The notes under the pieces: model-generated
The model's input: only the letters and a program-made list of their open reading frames with translations
What the model was told of the DNA's origin: nothing
The model's database searches: none
Made by a program: the position numbers and the translations under genes
Shown here: piece after piece, positions 15,788-22,599 of the stretch
Layout of the letters: every line of letters starts with the position of its first letter
Numbering within the stretch: the stretch's first letter is position 1
Origin: Deltaproteobacteria bacterium
GTDB taxonomy: Bacteria; Desulfobacterota; Binatia; UBA9968
NCBI GenBank assembly: GCA_023250495.1
Contig: JAHFAP010000019.1
Location: 1 to 22,599 of the forward strand
DNA length: 22,599 nucleotides
Reading direction: 5' to 3'

Positions 15788-16807
15788 GCCCATGAGTTGC
15801 CCGCAGGCGGCGTGGATGTCGTCTCCGCGAGGGGCGCGGATGTTGACCTGGTGCCCCTGAGCGCGCAGCAGGTTCTGGAACTCCTCGATTTCTTCCCGCG
15901 TCGGTCTCTCGAAGGGACTGCCGCGATGAGGGTTGAAGGGGATTAGATTGATTTTCGAGCGGATGCCGCGCAGGAGCTGGCTGAGCCTCCGGGCATCCTC
16001 TGCAGAGTGATTGAGGCCGCGCAGCATGACATACTCGAAGGTAATCCGCCTGCGCTTCGGGATCGGCAGGGAGCGACAGCACTCGATAAGCTCGGCGAGA
16101 GAATACTTGTGGTTGACCGGCATGAGTTGTGATCGCAGTTCGTCCGTCGTCGCATGGAGCGAGACCGCCAGATTCACCCGGCTCTCTTCCATGAGCCGTT
16201 TGATCTGCGGGACAAGACCCACGGTGGAAAGAGTCACCCGACGCGCAGAGAATCCCAAGCCGCTCTCCGCATCCGTCATGATCCGCAACGCCCTCAGCGT
16301 CTGCGGGTAATTCGCCAGCGGCTCGCCCATCCCCATCAGCACCAGATGGCTAATCCTCACTCCCGGCTGCAGTGTCCGCGCCGCCTCGATAACCTGATCC
16401 ACGATCTCGCTCGAGCGCAGGTTTCGCTTGAGTCCCATTAACGCGGTGGCGCAAAAGGCGCAGCCCAGACCACAGCCCGCCTGGGTGGAAATGCATAGGG
16501 TGAGACGCTTCGCCTCAGGAATAAGGACGCTCTCGATGCTCAAGCCGTCCGTCAGCCCGAAAAGGAACTTGACCGTCCCATCAGCGGACGCGTCGCTGCG
16601 CAGCGTCCGCAGACGGCTGACCGCGAATGCCTCGTCCAAAGCCCCACGGAGCCTAGCCGAGAGATCGCTCATCTCAGCGAATGAGGCGGCCCCCTTGCGA
16701 TAGAGCCAGCGCTGGATCTGATCGGCGCGATAACGCGGCTCCCTCCGCTCGGTCAGCCAGCTCGCCAGCTCCTCTCGGCTCAGCTCCTTGATATTGCGCT
16801 TCGCCAC
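15710..16807 (-). CDS. rlmN: 23S rRNA (adenine2503-C2)/tRNA (adenine37-C2)-methyltransferase
   Basis: This radical SAM enzyme methylates C2 of adenine in 23S rRNA and some tRNAs. The 365-residue product has the iron-sulfur motif CGLGCAFC (Cys112, Cys116, Cys119), 'VLMGMGEPLANY' (155-166) for SAM, 'VNLAVSLHA' and the methyl-carrying cysteine Cys335 in HAACGQL. GTG at 16807 is chosen over a longer open frame because AAGGTG lies eight bases before it and begins on the last base of the ndk stop; this gives the normal N-terminus 'NIKELSREEL'. The final 25 residues, about 341-365, are encoded by a repeat array and are not part of the conserved fold. The gene sits between ndk and mtnP and is probably cotranscribed with both. 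Confidence 0.95.
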   Translation of the reverse strand: MAKRNIKELSREELASWLTERREPRYRADQIQRWLYRKGAASFAEMSDLSARLRGALDEAFAVSRLRTLRSDASADGTVKFLFGLTDGLSIESVLIPEAKRLTLCISTQAGCGLGCAFCATALMGLKRNLRSSEIVDQVIEAARTLQPGVRISHLVLMGMGEPLANYPQTLRALRIMTDAESGLGFSARRVTLSTVGLVPQIKRLMEESRVNLAVSLHATTDELRSQLMPVNHKYSLAELIECCRSLPIPKRRRITFEYVMLRGLNHSAEDARRLSQLLRGIRSKINLIPFNPHRGSPFERPTREEIEEFQNLLRAQGHQVNIRAPRGDDIHAACGQLMGVSSETVSSEQLKFVHPPHASLLTPH

Positions 16808-16820
16808 AGGACAGTCACCT

Positions 16821-17252
16821 TCAGGGCTTCCGGTCACTATGAATTTCTTGCGGTTTAAAGAAAAAAGCAATCTCCGAGGCCGCGGTCTCTCGCCCGTCGG
16901 AGCCGTGGACCGCATTTTTTTCAACGTCCTTTCCCCACTCTCGGCGGATCGTTCCCGGCGCCGCCTTGGCTGGGTCGGTCGCGCCCATGATCTCGCGATT
17001 CTTCATGATCACGCCCTCTCCTTCCAGGACAGAAACCAAAATAGGGCCGGAGGACATGTACTCAGTGAGGCTGGCAAAGAAGGGCCGTTCCTTGTGGACG
17101 GCGTAGAATGCCCGGGCCTGTTCACGGCTCAGGCGCGCGAGCTTCGCCGCCACGATCTTTAGCCCACCGGATTCGAGGCGGCGCAGGATTTCACCGATCA
17201 GTCCGCGCGCCACCGCGTCCGGCTTGATGATAGATAGCGTCCGTTCAATCAT
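16821..17252 (-). CDS. ndk: Nucleoside diphosphate kinase
   Basis: It transfers the terminal phosphate between nucleoside tri- and diphosphates through a phosphohistidine. The 143-residue product begins 'ERTLSIIKPDAV' and has the active-site His116 in NAVHGSD, as well as 'RPFFASLTEYMSSGP' (56-70). Length is normal for the family. The last few residues (HSDRKP) are a short extension. The ATG at 17252 has GGAGG about twelve bases upstream. It follows sucCD, with which it is often linked because succinyl-CoA synthetase makes a nucleoside triphosphate. rlmN starts 13 bases after its stop. Confidence 0.98.
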   Translation of the reverse strand: MIERTLSIIKPDAVARGLIGEILRRLESGGLKIVAAKLARLSREQARAFYAVHKERPFFASLTEYMSSGPILVSVLEGEGVIMKNREIMGATDPAKAAPGTIRREWGKDVEKNAVHGSDGRETAASEIAFFFKPQEIHSDRKP

Positions 17253-17274
17253 AATGAAAGTGAACCTCCGAACG

Positions 17275-17373
17275 TTTAAGGGTTCCAGGGTTTAAGGGTG
17301 CTATTAACTCTTTAACTCTTTAACTCTTTAACTCTTTAACCCTTAAACCCTTAAACTCTTCAACCCTTGAACC
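17275..17373. repeat. Octamer tandem array folded as an inverted repeat (ndk-sucD gap)
   Basis: The 126-base gap holds TAACTCTT repeated four times, then variants TAACCCTT, AAACCCTT, AAACTCTT and CAACCCTT with an eight-base period. GGGTTTAAGGG (17288-17298) is perfectly complementary to CCCTTAAACCC (17340-17350), so the array can form an 11-base-pair stem with a 41-base loop. No coding or promoter sequence stands out. Confidence 0.75.
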
Positions 17374-17378
17374 TTTTC

Positions 17379-18251
17379 TCAACCCTTTAACACTTCTTGC
17401 ATCGTCTGGCCGATAAGCGCGGGGGAGGGCGCGGTGCGAATTCCCGCCTTTCTCAGCGCAGCGATCTTTTCCTGCGCCGTTCCTTTCCCACCGGAAATGA
17501 TCGCTCCGGCATGACCCATGCGCTTGCCCGGCGGCGCTGTCTGACCCACGATGAAAGCTACCACCGGCTTTTTCATGTTGGCCTCGACCCACGCGGCTGC
17601 CGTCTCTTCGGCGCTGCCGCCGATCTCCCCGATCAGCGCCACGGCCTGCGTCGCCGGATCTTCGTTGAAGAGCTTCAGCACGTCGATGAAGCCCATTCCA
17701 TGAACCGGATCCCCGCCGATGCCGACACAGGTCGACTGCCCCAGACCAAGGCGCGTTAACTGATCCACTGCTTCGTAAGTCAGTGTCCCGCTGCGCGACA
17801 CCACTCCGACCGGCCCCTTCCGGTAGATATGGCCGGGCATGATGCCGATTTTACACTCTCCAGGGGTGATGATGCCAGGGCAGTTCGGGCCGAGAAGTCG
17901 AGACCTCTTTCCTTCCAGGTATCTCTTGACCCGAACCATGTCCATCACCGGCACGCCCTCAGTAATGGATATGATCAGCTCGATGCCGGCGTCGGCAGCC
18001 TCCATGATCGCGTCGGCAGTGAACGGAGGCGGCACGTAGATCACGCTGGCATTCGCGCCGGTAGCGGCCACCGCCTTGGCAACGGTATCGAAGATCGGAA
18101 TGCCATCAAAAGAGCTTCCGCCCTTGCCTGGAGTCACGCCGGCAACCATCTGCGTCCCGTATTCTTGACAGGCGCGGGTATGGAACTGTCCGGTTGCGCC
18201 CGTGATTCCCTGCGTGACCACCCGCGTATTCTTATCGATCAGAATCGCCAT
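17379..18251 (-). CDS. sucD: Succinyl-CoA synthetase (ligase), alpha subunit
   Basis: With SucC it converts succinyl-CoA to succinate and CoA, making ATP or GTP in the TCA cycle. The 290-residue product has the CoA-binding GITGATGQFH (15-24), GPNCPGII (121-128) and the phosphorylated His247 in the 'GHAGAIISGGKGTAQEK' loop. Length is normal. The ATG at 18251 has no ribosome binding site; the bases just before it are an AT-rich repeat. It follows sucC by 79 bases, so coupled or leaderless-like initiation within the operon is likely. Confidence 0.98.
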   Translation of the reverse strand: MAILIDKNTRVVTQGITGATGQFHTRACQEYGTQMVAGVTPGKGGSSFDGIPIFDTVAKAVAATGANASVIYVPPPFTADAIMEAADAGIELIISITEGVPVMDMVRVKRYLEGKRSRLLGPNCPGIITPGECKIGIMPGHIYRKGPVGVVSRSGTLTYEAVDQLTRLGLGQSTCVGIGGDPVHGMGFIDVLKLFNEDPATQAVALIGEIGGSAEETAAAWVEANMKKPVVAFIVGQTAPPGKRMGHAGAIISGGKGTAQEKIAALRKAGIRTAPSPALIGQTMQEVLKG

Positions 18252-18256
18252 CTAAA

Positions 18257-18330
18257 TAATTTTGAATTTTGAGTTTTGAATGTTGAATTTCTTCTCGGAT
18301 AATTCAAAATTCACCATTCAAAATTAAAAT
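18257..18330. repeat. AT-rich inverted repeat (sucC-sucD gap)
   Basis: TTTTGAATGTTGAATTT (18274-18290) and AAATTCACCATTCAAAA (18307-18323) are complementary over 17 bases with one mismatch, separated by 16 bases. Related TTTTGAATTT words precede them. The gap of 79 bases is almost entirely this structure, and it reaches the sucD start codon. Confidence 0.75.
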
Positions 18331-19491
18331 TTATTTCTTGACCGCCTTGACTATCTTCTCTGCGGCCTCGCCCATGGTCTCCGCGGGAATGATCGCCAGG
18401 CCGGATTCCGAGAGGATTTTTCGCCCCTGATCGACCTTGGTGCCCTGGAGCCGGACCACCAGCGGAACCGAGACGCGCACCTCGCGCGCCGCATCCACGA
18501 CGCCCTGCGCGATCACGTCACAGCGCATGATCCCGCCGAAGATATTGACCAGAACGCCTTCCACGCGCTTATCCGACAGAAGGATTTTGAACGCTTCGGT
18601 GACTTTGTCTCTGGTGGCCCCGCCTCCCACGTCGAGAAAATTGGCCGGCTCTCCGCCGCAGAGCTTGATGATGTCCATCGTCGCCATCGCCAGCCCCGCG
18701 CCGTTCACCATGCAGCCGATATTGCCGTCGAGGGCAATGTACGAGAGCCCGAGCCGCGAGGCTTCATACTCCTTGGGATCTTCTTCGTTCAGGTCTCTCA
18801 TGGCTGCGACCTCAGGCTGGCGGAAGAGCGCGTTGTTGTCGAGGTTCATCTTGGCATCCAGCGCCATCAGCTTCCCGTCGCGCGTCAGCACGAGGGGATT
18901 GATCTCGGCGAGCGAACAATCCAATTCCACGAATGCGCGAGAGAGCGCTTGAAGCAGCGCAGTGAAAGCTCCGGCCTGCTCATGGCCGAGCCCGAGGCCA
19001 TAAGCCAGGCGGCGGCATTGAAACGGGAGCAGCCCTACGGCTGGGTCAATGACCTCCTTGAGGATTTTTTCCGGGCTTTTCTGCGCGACCTCCTCGATTT
19101 CAACTCCTCCCTCGGAAGAGCCGATGACGGAAACCTTGGATACGGAGCGGTCCAAGACCATTCCCAGATAGAATTCGCGCTCGATGGGCAACCCCTCTTC
19201 AACGAGCAGCCGCCTCACCTCCCGCCCTTGAGGTCCGGTCTGATGCGTCACCAGTTTTTTCCCCAGCAGTTCGCCGGCTATCTTTTCCGCCTCCGCGGCG
19301 CTCTTCGCCAGCTTGACCCCACCGGCTTTTCCTCTTCCACCAGCGTGGATCTGCGCCTTGACGACGCAGCTCCCGCCCAGCTCGTGGGCGACTATCCCGG
19401 CCTCTTGCTGCGTGGATGCGACCCGTCCCTTGGGGACCGGAACTCCGAAACGTTTGAGGATCTCTTTGGCTTGATACTCGTGGATATTCAT
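18331..19491 (-). CDS. sucC: Succinyl-CoA synthetase (ligase), beta subunit
   Basis: This is the nucleotide- and succinate-binding subunit. The 386-residue product is close to the 388 of E. coli SucC. It opens 'MNIHEYQAKEILKRFGVPVP', has the ATP-grasp lysine/glycine region 'VVKAQIHAGGRGKAGGVKLA' (43-62), 'LAEINPLVLT' and the C-terminal flavodoxin-like domain with 'VNIFGGIMRCDVIA'. Nucleotide preference is not settled by reading alone. The ATG at 19491 has no clear ribosome binding site but gives the universal N-terminus. It lies 137 bases downstream of mdh and upstream of sucD. Confidence 0.98.
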   Translation of the reverse strand: MNIHEYQAKEILKRFGVPVPKGRVASTQQEAGIVAHELGGSCVVKAQIHAGGRGKAGGVKLAKSAAEAEKIAGELLGKKLVTHQTGPQGREVRRLLVEEGLPIEREFYLGMVLDRSVSKVSVIGSSEGGVEIEEVAQKSPEKILKEVIDPAVGLLPFQCRRLAYGLGLGHEQAGAFTALLQALSRAFVELDCSLAEINPLVLTRDGKLMALDAKMNLDNNALFRQPEVAAMRDLNEEDPKEYEASRLGLSYIALDGNIGCMVNGAGLAMATMDIIKLCGGEPANFLDVGGGATRDKVTEAFKILLSDKRVEGVLVNIFGGIMRCDVIAQGVVDAAREVRVSVPLVVRLQGTKVDQGRKILSESGLAIIPAETMGEAAEKIVKAVKK

Positions 19492-19523
19492 GAGGTGGGC
19501 AAGATGCGGAAAATAAAATTTTA

Positions 19524-19630
19524 AATGTTGAGTTCTGAATTTTGAATTATAATTTAAAACTCAACCCTTCGAGAGCCTCAGGGTTGACCCTGAGCCATGT
19601 CGAATGGGTCAAAATTAAAAATTCAACATT
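19524..19630. repeat. Composite repeat in the mdh-sucC gap
   Basis: The outer arms AATGTTGA (19524-19531) and TCAACATT (19623-19630) enclose further AATTTTGA/TCAAAATT matches. Between them lies an inverted palindromic element at 19564-19609 with arms ACCCTTCGA...CTCAGGGT and ACCCTGAG...TCGAATGGGT. That inner element is related to the repeat inside lhr. The last base pair of the outer arm runs into the mdh stop codon. Confidence 0.75.
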
Positions 19631-20570
19631 ACGCTTTGATGACTCGGTCCATGGCGGCGACCAGTTCCTTCACGTGACCCAGGGACTCCTCGAACAGCTT
19701 TCGCTCCCGCGGACTGAGCTCGATCTCGATCACCTTCTCCACTCCTCCTGCTCCGATCATCACCGGCACTCCGAAGTAGTAGCCCTTAACGCCGTACTCC
19801 CCTTCGAGGTAAGCGGCGCACGGCAAGATCTCTTTTTTGTCCATGAGGTAGGACTGCGCCATGCGCACCGCGGCCGACGCGGGAGCGTAGAAGGCGGAGC
19901 CGGTTTTAAGCAGGGCTACAATTTCGCCCCCGGCATTTCTCACCCGCGCCTCGATCTCGTCCAGCCGCTGGCTGGAGATGAATTTCTCGACCGGCACACC
20001 GGAGAGCTGGCAACCGCTGCGCACCGGCACCATGTCATCTCCGTGCCCTCCCAACACCACCGCTGAAACGCTGGCGACGGAAACCTTAAGCTCCTGCGCG
20101 ATGAAGGTCCGATAGCGCGAGGAATCGAGAATTCCCGATTGCCCGACGACTCGGTTCTTCGGAAATCCGGTGACCCGCTTGACAAGCGTCACCATGGCGT
20201 CCAGCGGGTTGGTGATCACGATCACCAAAGCGTTCGGCGCGTAGCTCTTGATGCCCTCGGCCACCTGGCTCATGATCTTGGAGTTGGTTCCCAGCAGGTC
20301 GTCGCGGCTCATCCCGGGCTTGCGCACTATTCCCGCGGTCACGATGCAGACATCGGCGCCGGCGATGCCCTCATATTTTGTGGTGCCGGTGATCTGAGCG
20401 TCGAAGTTCTCGATGGGCGCGGACTGCAAAAGGTCGAGCGCCTTGCCCTGCGGCAGGCCGTCGATGACATCGTACAGCACCACATCGCCGAGCCCTTTCA
20501 AGGCACAGAGATGGGCCATCGTTCCGCCGATATTACCCGCGCCGATCAATGCGATCTTCCTTCGGGGCAT
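19629..20570 (-). CDS. mdh: Malate dehydrogenase, LDH-like type
   Basis: It oxidises malate to oxaloacetate with NAD. The 313-residue product has the NAD-binding GAGNIGGT (10-17), Asp34 favouring NAD, and the substrate loop RKPGMSRDDL with Arg83 and Arg89, which marks malate rather than lactate use. The catalytic His176 is in LGGHGDDMVP. The ATG at 20570 has AAAGGA seven bases upstream; an open TTG seven codons earlier is rejected. It lies downstream of icd by 118 bases and upstream of sucCD, so three TCA-cycle enzymes are grouped. Confidence 0.97.
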   Translation of the reverse strand: MPRRKIALIGAGNIGGTMAHLCALKGLGDVVLYDVIDGLPQGKALDLLQSAPIENFDAQITGTTKYEGIAGADVCIVTAGIVRKPGMSRDDLLGTNSKIMSQVAEGIKSYAPNALVIVITNPLDAMVTLVKRVTGFPKNRVVGQSGILDSSRYRTFIAQELKVSVASVSAVVLGGHGDDMVPVRSGCQLSGVPVEKFISSQRLDEIEARVRNAGGEIVALLKTGSAFYAPASAAVRMAQSYLMDKKEILPCAAYLEGEYGVKGYYFGVPVMIGAGGVEKVIEIELSPRERKLFEESLGHVKELVAAMDRVIKA

Positions 20571-20596
20571 GTCTCGTTCCTTTCTTCTCAACCTCT

Positions 20597-20680
20597 ATGA
20601 GTTTTTTGAGTTCGTTGGGTTCTTTGAGTTTGTTGAGTTTCAACCCAATAAACCCAATCAACCCAACAAACCCAATAAAC
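20597..20680. repeat. GAGTTTGTTGGGTT / ACCCAATAA inverted tandem array (icd-mdh gap)
   Basis: The left half is T/G-rich with repeated TTTGAG and GTTGGGTT words. The right half is A/C-rich with ACCCAATAA and ACCCAATC units of eight to nine bases. GTTGGGTT (20614-20621) pairs with AACCCAAC (20660-20667). The array fills the 118-base gap except for the mdh ribosome binding site. Confidence 0.7.
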
Positions 20681-20688
20681 CCTTTCTC

Positions 20689-22095
20689 TTACATGTTGTT
20701 AACAATCGCGTCGCCGAACTCGGAGCACTTGAGCAGCTTCGCTCCCTGCATAAGCCGTTCAAAATCATAGGTCACCGTCTTGTTGCTGATAGCACCCTCC
20801 AGTCCTTTGACGATGAGATCGGCGGCTTCCGCCCATCCCATATAGCGGAACATCATCTCACCGGAGAGGATAACCGAGCCGGGATTGACCTTGTCGAGGT
20901 CGGCATATTTCGGCGCGGTGCCGTGCGTTGCCTCGAAGATGGCATGTCCGGTGTCGTAGTTGATGTTCGCTCCGGGGGCGATGCCGATGCCGCCCACCTG
21001 CGCCGCCAGCGCGTCGGACAGATAATCGCCGTTCAAGTTCAGCGTGGCGATCACGTCGTAATCCCTCGGGCGAATGAGGACGAACTGCAGCGTCACGTCG
21101 GCAATCGAATCTTTGATGAGCAGCTTCGACTTCCACTTGCCGTCGCCATGGGTCGGCCACAGTTTCAGCGCGGCTTCCACTTCCTTTTTGATGTCGTTCT
21201 GTTGGTCGGGTGACATCATGTCGAAGCCGGGATCGATCATCTTCGCGTTATCTTCCACGCTCAGCTTTGGGTTCTGCTCTTTGTTACCTAGAATCCACGT
21301 TTCGCGCTCGGTGACGACGTCATTACGGAACTCGCGCTTGGCGAGCGCGTAGCCCCACTCCTTGAAGGCGCCTTCGGTGAACTTCATGATGTTGCCCTTG
21401 TGAACGAGGTTGATACTTTTGCGCTTGTTCGCCAATGACCATTTTATCGCAGCGCGAACCAGCCGCTCTGTGCCCTCGACGGAAACCGGCTTGAGCGCGA
21501 TACCGGCTGTCTCGGGGAAGCGAATCTTTGCGTACTCTTTGGGAAAGTTTTCTTTAAGCAAGGACTTAAACTTTTTATTGTCTTCCGTTCCGTTGATAAA
21601 CTCGATCCCCGTGTAAATATCTTCCGTGTTCTCGCGGAACACGACCATGTCGACGTATTCAGGATGCTTAACCGGAGAAGGCACACCATTGAAATAACGC
21701 ACCGGGCGTAGGCAAACGTACAGGTCGAGCAGTATGCGGAGCGCTACGTTCAATGAACGAAAGCCCCCGCCGATCGGAGTCGTCAGCGGGCCTTTGATTC
21801 CCACCAGAAATTCCGAAAAAGCCTCGACCGTTTCGTCCGGCAGCCAGTTGTTGAATATCTTGAAGGACTTCTCCCCCGCATAGACTTCCATCCAGTGGAC
21901 TTTCCGTTTGCCCCTGTAGGCCTTCTCCACCGCCGCATCGAACACGCGCGCCGAAGCGAGCCAAATATCACGGCCCGTGCCGTCGCCTTCGATAAAAGGA
22001 ATGATTGGATGATCCGGAACCTTGAGCGCCTTGCCAGCACCCAGCGAAATCTTCTGCCCGCCGCTTGGAACTTTGATGTGTTGATATTGTGCCAT
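20689..22095 (-). CDS. icd: Isocitrate dehydrogenase, NADP-dependent
   Basis: It oxidatively decarboxylates isocitrate to 2-oxoglutarate. The 468-residue product has 'IEGDGTGRDIW' (35-45), 'GGGFRSLNVALR' with Ser114 (the residue phosphorylated in E. coli), and the NADP determinants Lys396, Tyr397, Val403, Tyr443 and Arg447 in the same local context as E. coli Icd. It is about 50 residues longer than the 416-residue E. coli enzyme, largely from an insertion at about 266-316 (rich in D, K and E) like those of some cyanobacterial-type enzymes. ATG at 22095 has GGGAG four to five bases upstream. It is the first gene of the leftward run, with a predicted promoter at 22202-22230. Confidence 0.97.
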   Translation of the reverse strand: MAQYQHIKVPSGGQKISLGAGKALKVPDHPIIPFIEGDGTGRDIWLASARVFDAAVEKAYRGKRKVHWMEVYAGEKSFKIFNNWLPDETVEAFSEFLVGIKGPLTTPIGGGFRSLNVALRILLDLYVCLRPVRYFNGVPSPVKHPEYVDMVVFRENTEDIYTGIEFINGTEDNKKFKSLLKENFPKEYAKIRFPETAGIALKPVSVEGTERLVRAAIKWSLANKRKSINLVHKGNIMKFTEGAFKEWGYALAKREFRNDVVTERETWILGNKEQNPKLSVEDNAKMIDPGFDMMSPDQQNDIKKEVEAALKLWPTHGDGKWKSKLLIKDSIADVTLQFVLIRPRDYDVIATLNLNGDYLSDALAAQVGGIGIAPGANINYDTGHAIFEATHGTAPKYADLDKVNPGSVILSGEMMFRYMGWAEAADLIVKGLEGAISNKTVTYDFERLMQGAKLLKCSEFGDAIVNNM

Positions 22096-22119
22096 GGATC
22101 TCCCGATGAGTGGTTAATA

Positions 22120-22166
22120 AATAGCCTAAGAGGCACCGTTGTGTTCCGTGTAACCCTTAGGCTATT
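22120..22166. promoter_or_regulatory. Inverted repeat in the icd leader
   Basis: AATAGCCTAAG (22120-22130) and CTTAGGCTATT (22156-22166) are perfect 11-base inverted arms with a 25-base loop. The structure begins 25 bases upstream of the icd ATG and lies downstream of the predicted promoter, so it would be in the mRNA leader or be a protein-binding site. It is not a classical terminator, as the stem is AT-rich and the loop long. Confidence 0.55.
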
Positions 22167-22201
22167 TTCTACTACTCGAAGATTTTGAAAAGTATTTCTG
22201 T

Positions 22202-22230
22202 TTTTTAGCTGATCCAGGCAAAAGAGTCAA
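22202..22230 (-). promoter_or_regulatory. Predicted sigma-70-type promoter of icd
   Basis: On the minus strand TTGACT (22225-22230) is followed after exactly 17 bases by TAAAAA (22202-22207). The -35 is near consensus and the -10 is weak. It points at icd, about 107 bases from the ATG. Confidence 0.45.
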
Positions 22231-22342
22231 GATGACGGCGGCTCTGCAGTGAACAGTGTACGCGCGCTCAAGGCCGAGGGGAGCCTGCCCCTCAGCCCCA
22301 TACTATGTTTCCGCACCCCCACCCTCATCGACGGGCCCACTC

Positions 22343-22371
22343 TTGAATCTGCCCTACCCCGCGACTATAGT
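22343..22371 (+). promoter_or_regulatory. Predicted sigma-70-type promoter of the ABC ATPase
   Basis: TTGAAT (22343-22348), a 17-base spacer and TATAGT (22366-22371) form a good promoter match about 44 bases before the TTG start of the rightward gene. Confidence 0.5.
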
Positions 22372-22414
22372 CGAACATTTACTTCACTCCTTCTACAGCA
22401 GCAGGGAGAAAATC

Positions 22415-22599
22415 TTGCAGGTGGTGGTTCGCCAGTTATCTAAAGCCTATAGCTTTTCGTGGGCGCTCAAGGACATCAACCTGGAGCTTCACGCGGGTGA
22501 GTGCGTCGCGCTACTTGGGCCGAACGGCGCCGGGAAAACGACTCTGCTCAAGCTGCTCTGCGGTCTTCTCCAGCCGACCACGGGTGAGATTCATATCGA
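22415..22599 (+). CDS. ABC transporter ATP-binding protein, 3' partial, possibly CcmA
   Basis: Only the first 61 codons are in the window. TTG at 22415 is chosen because GGGAG (22404-22408) lies six bases before it; GTG codons at 22421 and 22424 are alternatives. The product starts 'QVVVRQLSKAYSFSWALKDI' and has the Walker A GPNGAGKTT followed by 'LLKLLCGLLQPTTGEI'. The 'ELHAGECVALLGPNGAGKT' wording resembles CcmA, the ATPase of the cytochrome c haem-handling system, but many exporter ATPases look alike at this point, so the family below ABC level is a guess. Neither the signature motif nor Walker B is present in the window. Confidence 0.85.
   Translation, partial: MQVVVRQLSKAYSFSWALKDINLELHAGECVALLGPNGAGKTTLLKLLCGLLQPTTGEIHI

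Larger units (their letters stand above)
22096..22414. other. Divergent intergenic region between icd and the ABC ATPase
   Basis: This 319-base stretch has no supported gene. It holds a hairpin next to icd (22120-22166), a predicted leftward promoter (22202-22230), a small GC hairpin with arms GAGGGG (22276-22281) and CCCCTC (22288-22293), and a predicted rightward promoter (22343-22371). Confidence 0.7.

Noticed and set aside
16808..16924. Longer rlmN frame starting inside ndk
   Set aside because: The added residues do not resemble RlmN, and the GTG at 16807 has a binding site overlapping the ndk stop.
17300..17373. Regular short repeats resembling a CRISPR array
   Set aside because: The period is eight bases with no unique spacers and no cas genes nearby; it is a tandem octamer array.
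20571..20591. TTG start for mdh seven codons upstream
   Set aside because: The ATG at 20570 has AAAGGA seven bases upstream, and the extra residues RRKERD are encoded by the ribosome-binding leader.
22120..22166. Rho-independent terminator
   Set aside because: The stem is AT-rich, the loop is 25 bases, and no plus-strand gene ends before it; a leader hairpin or operator fits better.

Overview
The window is a bacterial chromosome segment that is moderately GC-rich, densely packed and mostly housekeeping. A run of seventeen genes, from icd near the right end to lhr near the left, lies on the minus strand. It is flanked by two partial ABC-transporter genes on the plus strand. No rRNA, tRNA, CRISPR array, transposase or phage gene was found. 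The gene set (LDH-like malate dehydrogenase, sucCD-ndk-rlmN-mtnP order, NMT1-type solute-binding protein, long Lhr helicase, UDP-sugar operon) suggests an uncultured Gram-negative-type lineage, perhaps a deltaproteobacterium-like, Binatota-like or Methylomirabilota/Rokubacteria-like organism. That placement is inference from gene content only.

Layout from left to right. At 1-663 is the C-terminal part of an ABC substrate-binding protein, whose 3' end overlaps the convergent lhr gene. At 638-5056 is lhr, a giant DNA-repair helicase carrying a peptide encoded by a genomic palindromic repeat. At 5106-5229 is a nested inverted-repeat element. At 5256-7753 are lepB (signal peptidase I) and lepA (EF4). 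At 7767-9495 are two overlapping, AT-richer genes of unknown role, a two-helix membrane protein and a glycosyltransferase-A-like protein. They are joined to a sugar-nucleotide operon at 9498-13657: galE, UDP-xylose synthase, UDP-glucose dehydrogenase and a polyprenyl-phosphate glycosyltransferase. At 13760-17252 are a PfkB-family kinase, mtnP, rlmN and ndk. At 17379-22095 is a TCA-cycle cluster of sucD, sucC, mdh and icd. The 319-base gap from 22096 to 22414 is a divergent promoter region, followed by the start of an ABC ATPase that resembles CcmA.

How they work together. icd, mdh and sucCD supply successive TCA-cycle steps, with ndk balancing the nucleoside triphosphates. rlmN modifies rRNA and tRNA, and mtnP salvages methylthioadenosine. 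The sugar operon can make UDP-galactose, UDP-glucuronate and UDP-xylose, and a membrane glycosyltransferase could place a sugar on a lipid carrier.

The most distinctive feature is between the genes rather than in them. Nearly every larger gap holds a palindromic or tandem repeat folded as an inverted repeat. In two places repeats of this kind have become protein-coding: inside Lhr and at the C-terminus of RlmN. The least understood genes are the pair at 7767-9495. I did not find a clear new defence or mobile system.
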